Assembly (NCBI GenBank): GCA_030141605.1
Contig: JAQGDQ010000874.1
Coordinates: 60,001-85,867, forward strand
Direction of reading: 5' to 3'
Source: Tubiluchus corallicola
Taxonomy: Eukaryota; Priapulida; Priapulimorpha; Priapulimorphida; Tubiluchidae
DNA length: 25,867 nt
Part shown: positions 24,971 to 25,867 of the stretch, one piece after another
How the letters are laid out: each line of letters begins with the position of its first letter
Numbering within the stretch: the first letter of the stretch is position 1
Translations under genes and position numbers: made by a program
The notes under the pieces: model-generated
Told to the model about the DNA's origin: nothing
Seen by the model: only the letters and a program-made list of their open reading frames with translations
Database searches by the model: none

Positions 24971-25455
24971 CAGGGATGAGAATTTTCCAAGTTTTTGGAA
25001 GACCGGTAGTGCCATTTTTGTAAATCGTGTAAATTCGTCGAGAAAATGTTTACGGACCCAGTACATTATTTCACAAGCTGACCGCTAGGTGGCAGGCCGT
25101 CACTTTGTTTGCATCACGTACATCAGTGTAACCACGTGTATATCTCTATGTATAAAAATATAGAATCAATTGTGTGGAGTTATTTGAGTCAATTGCAGAC
25201 AGTTTTTATACTTTTGCATAGGAGCAGCCAGTACTTAGGCATTTTTGAGACAATTAGGTATCATGTATCCTTGATAGTTGAGTATTTTAAATTATGCATG
25301 AAACAAGGTAACTGATATTTTAAGTCCACTTAGAGGCTCTCTATGGTCACAAAATTGAATTGGCTTCGCCTCCTTTGAACTCCCATGGGGGCCTAGACGG
25401 CCCCCAAAGCTCCGACCTGTTTCAGAGTTTTTGTAATTTGTCATTCTCATCCCTG
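24971..25455 (+). mobile_element. hAT-like element family Z, copy 3 (485 bp)
   Basis: Inverted ends CAGGGATGAGAAT (24971) and ATTCTCATCCCTG (25455) enclose a body that is the reverse of 5376-5909. Flanks GTAAGTCC and (G)CAAATCC are similar and may be a decayed duplication. It splits a second copy of the AACGACGTTTC-type repeat (24960-24970 and 25456 onward). Lies in the BEN intron after exon 4. Confidence 0.82.
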
Positions 25456-25560
25456 CAAATCCTCGCTGAATGACCCCCCCCCCCCGTTTAACAACGTTTC
25501 ATTTCAATGGCGCTAAACATTTGACTCTTTTTTCACTTAACAACACACGACAATTCAGTA
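25456..25560. repeat. AACGACGTTTC-type repeat, right copy, with a C12 run
   Basis: TCCTCGCTGAATGAC, twelve C (25474-25485), then GTTTAACAACGTTTCATTTC and CATTTGACTCTTTTTTCACT, matching the repeat at 612-700. It leads toward the tandem array at the window end. Confidence 0.6.
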
Positions 25561-25637
25561 GAAATATGAATAAGACTCCGAAAACGTTGATTTATATGAT
25601 TTAAGCAGCACCGATTTTTGCGTCTGGAACGTAGTCC

Positions 25638-25867
25638 CAAACTCTTGTCTTTGTTTAACATGTTTCACTTAACATCTTTGTCTTTGTTTAACGACGTTTC
25701 ACTTAACATCTTTGACTTTGTTTAACATGTTTCACTTAACATCTTTGTCTTTGTTTAACGATGTTTCACTTAACATCTTTGACTTTGTTTAACATGTTTC
25801 ACTTAACATCTTTGTCTTTGTTTAACGATGTTTCACTTAACATATTTGTCTTTGTTTAACATGTTTC
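25638..25867. repeat. 33/34-bp tandem repeat forming a 67-bp higher-order unit, continues past right edge
   Basis: The GTCTTTGTTTAAC or GACTTTGTTTAAC marker begins at 25647, 25680, 25714, 25747, 25781, 25814 and 25848: steps 33, 34, 33, 34, 33, 34. Units with AACATG are 33 bp and units with AACGATG or AACGACG are 34 bp, strictly alternating. Its TTTAACGACGTTTCACTTAA core matches the transposon-like repeat just before it. Confidence 0.95.

Noticed and set aside
25109-25315. 68-codon frame near the right edge (and 2581-2814 on the minus strand)
   Set aside because: Both are within copies of the non-coding Z element.

Overview
This is metazoan nuclear DNA, most likely from an invertebrate. It is AT-rich, with spliced genes and many degraded DNA transposons. 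The evidence is spliced exons with GT/AG borders, metazoan protein families, poly(A) signals, a tRNA-derived SINE, and hAT, piggyBac-like and TA-flanked elements with target-site duplications. I cannot name the phylum from the sequence alone. There is one assembly gap of 216 N.

Three protein genes can be supported. (1) On the minus strand, about 2335-8980, are the first five exons of a Greatwall/MASTL-type kinase. They cover the glycine loop, the catalytic lysine, the C-helix glutamate and the hinge, up to IIH before the HRD loop; the rest lies off the left edge. The exons are short (12-140 nt) and easily missed, but their splice phases join perfectly. (2) On the plus strand, 12301-13089, is an intact single-exon gene for mitochondrial ribosomal protein uL22m (MRPL22). 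(3) On the plus strand, 17934-24901, are four coding exons of a nuclear BEN-domain protein (nuclear localisation signal, coiled coil, low-complexity linker, first part of the BEN domain). It runs off the right edge.

The rest is mostly repeats. The left third (1-8.3 kb) holds the MASTL introns and downstream flank, filled with nested elements: a hAT-like MITE with a perfect 8-bp duplication inside an older repeat, a piggyBac-like MITE flanked by TTAA, a SINE with an (ATT)n tail, a TA-flanked 658-bp element, and several two- or three-copy families that recur in the BEN gene. The middle (8.3-17.5 kb) holds the gap, an array of TTCNNNGAA sites at 16-bp spacing, LTR- and LINE-end-like pieces, MRPL22 and a very homogeneous 51-bp minisatellite (28 units). 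The right third is the BEN gene, whose introns contain a hAT MITE, a GC-rich repeat, a solo LTR with a heat-shock-element cluster, and other copies of the left-hand families. The window ends in a 33/34-bp alternating tandem repeat.

The three genes have no evident shared pathway (mitotic kinase, mitochondrial translation, chromatin/transcription factor) and are probably just neighbours. I found no clear undescribed gene system. The most unusual signals are the 16-bp-phased TTCNNNGAA array, the heat-shock-like LTR promoter just upstream of a BEN exon, the homogenised minisatellite and the 67-bp higher-order repeat.
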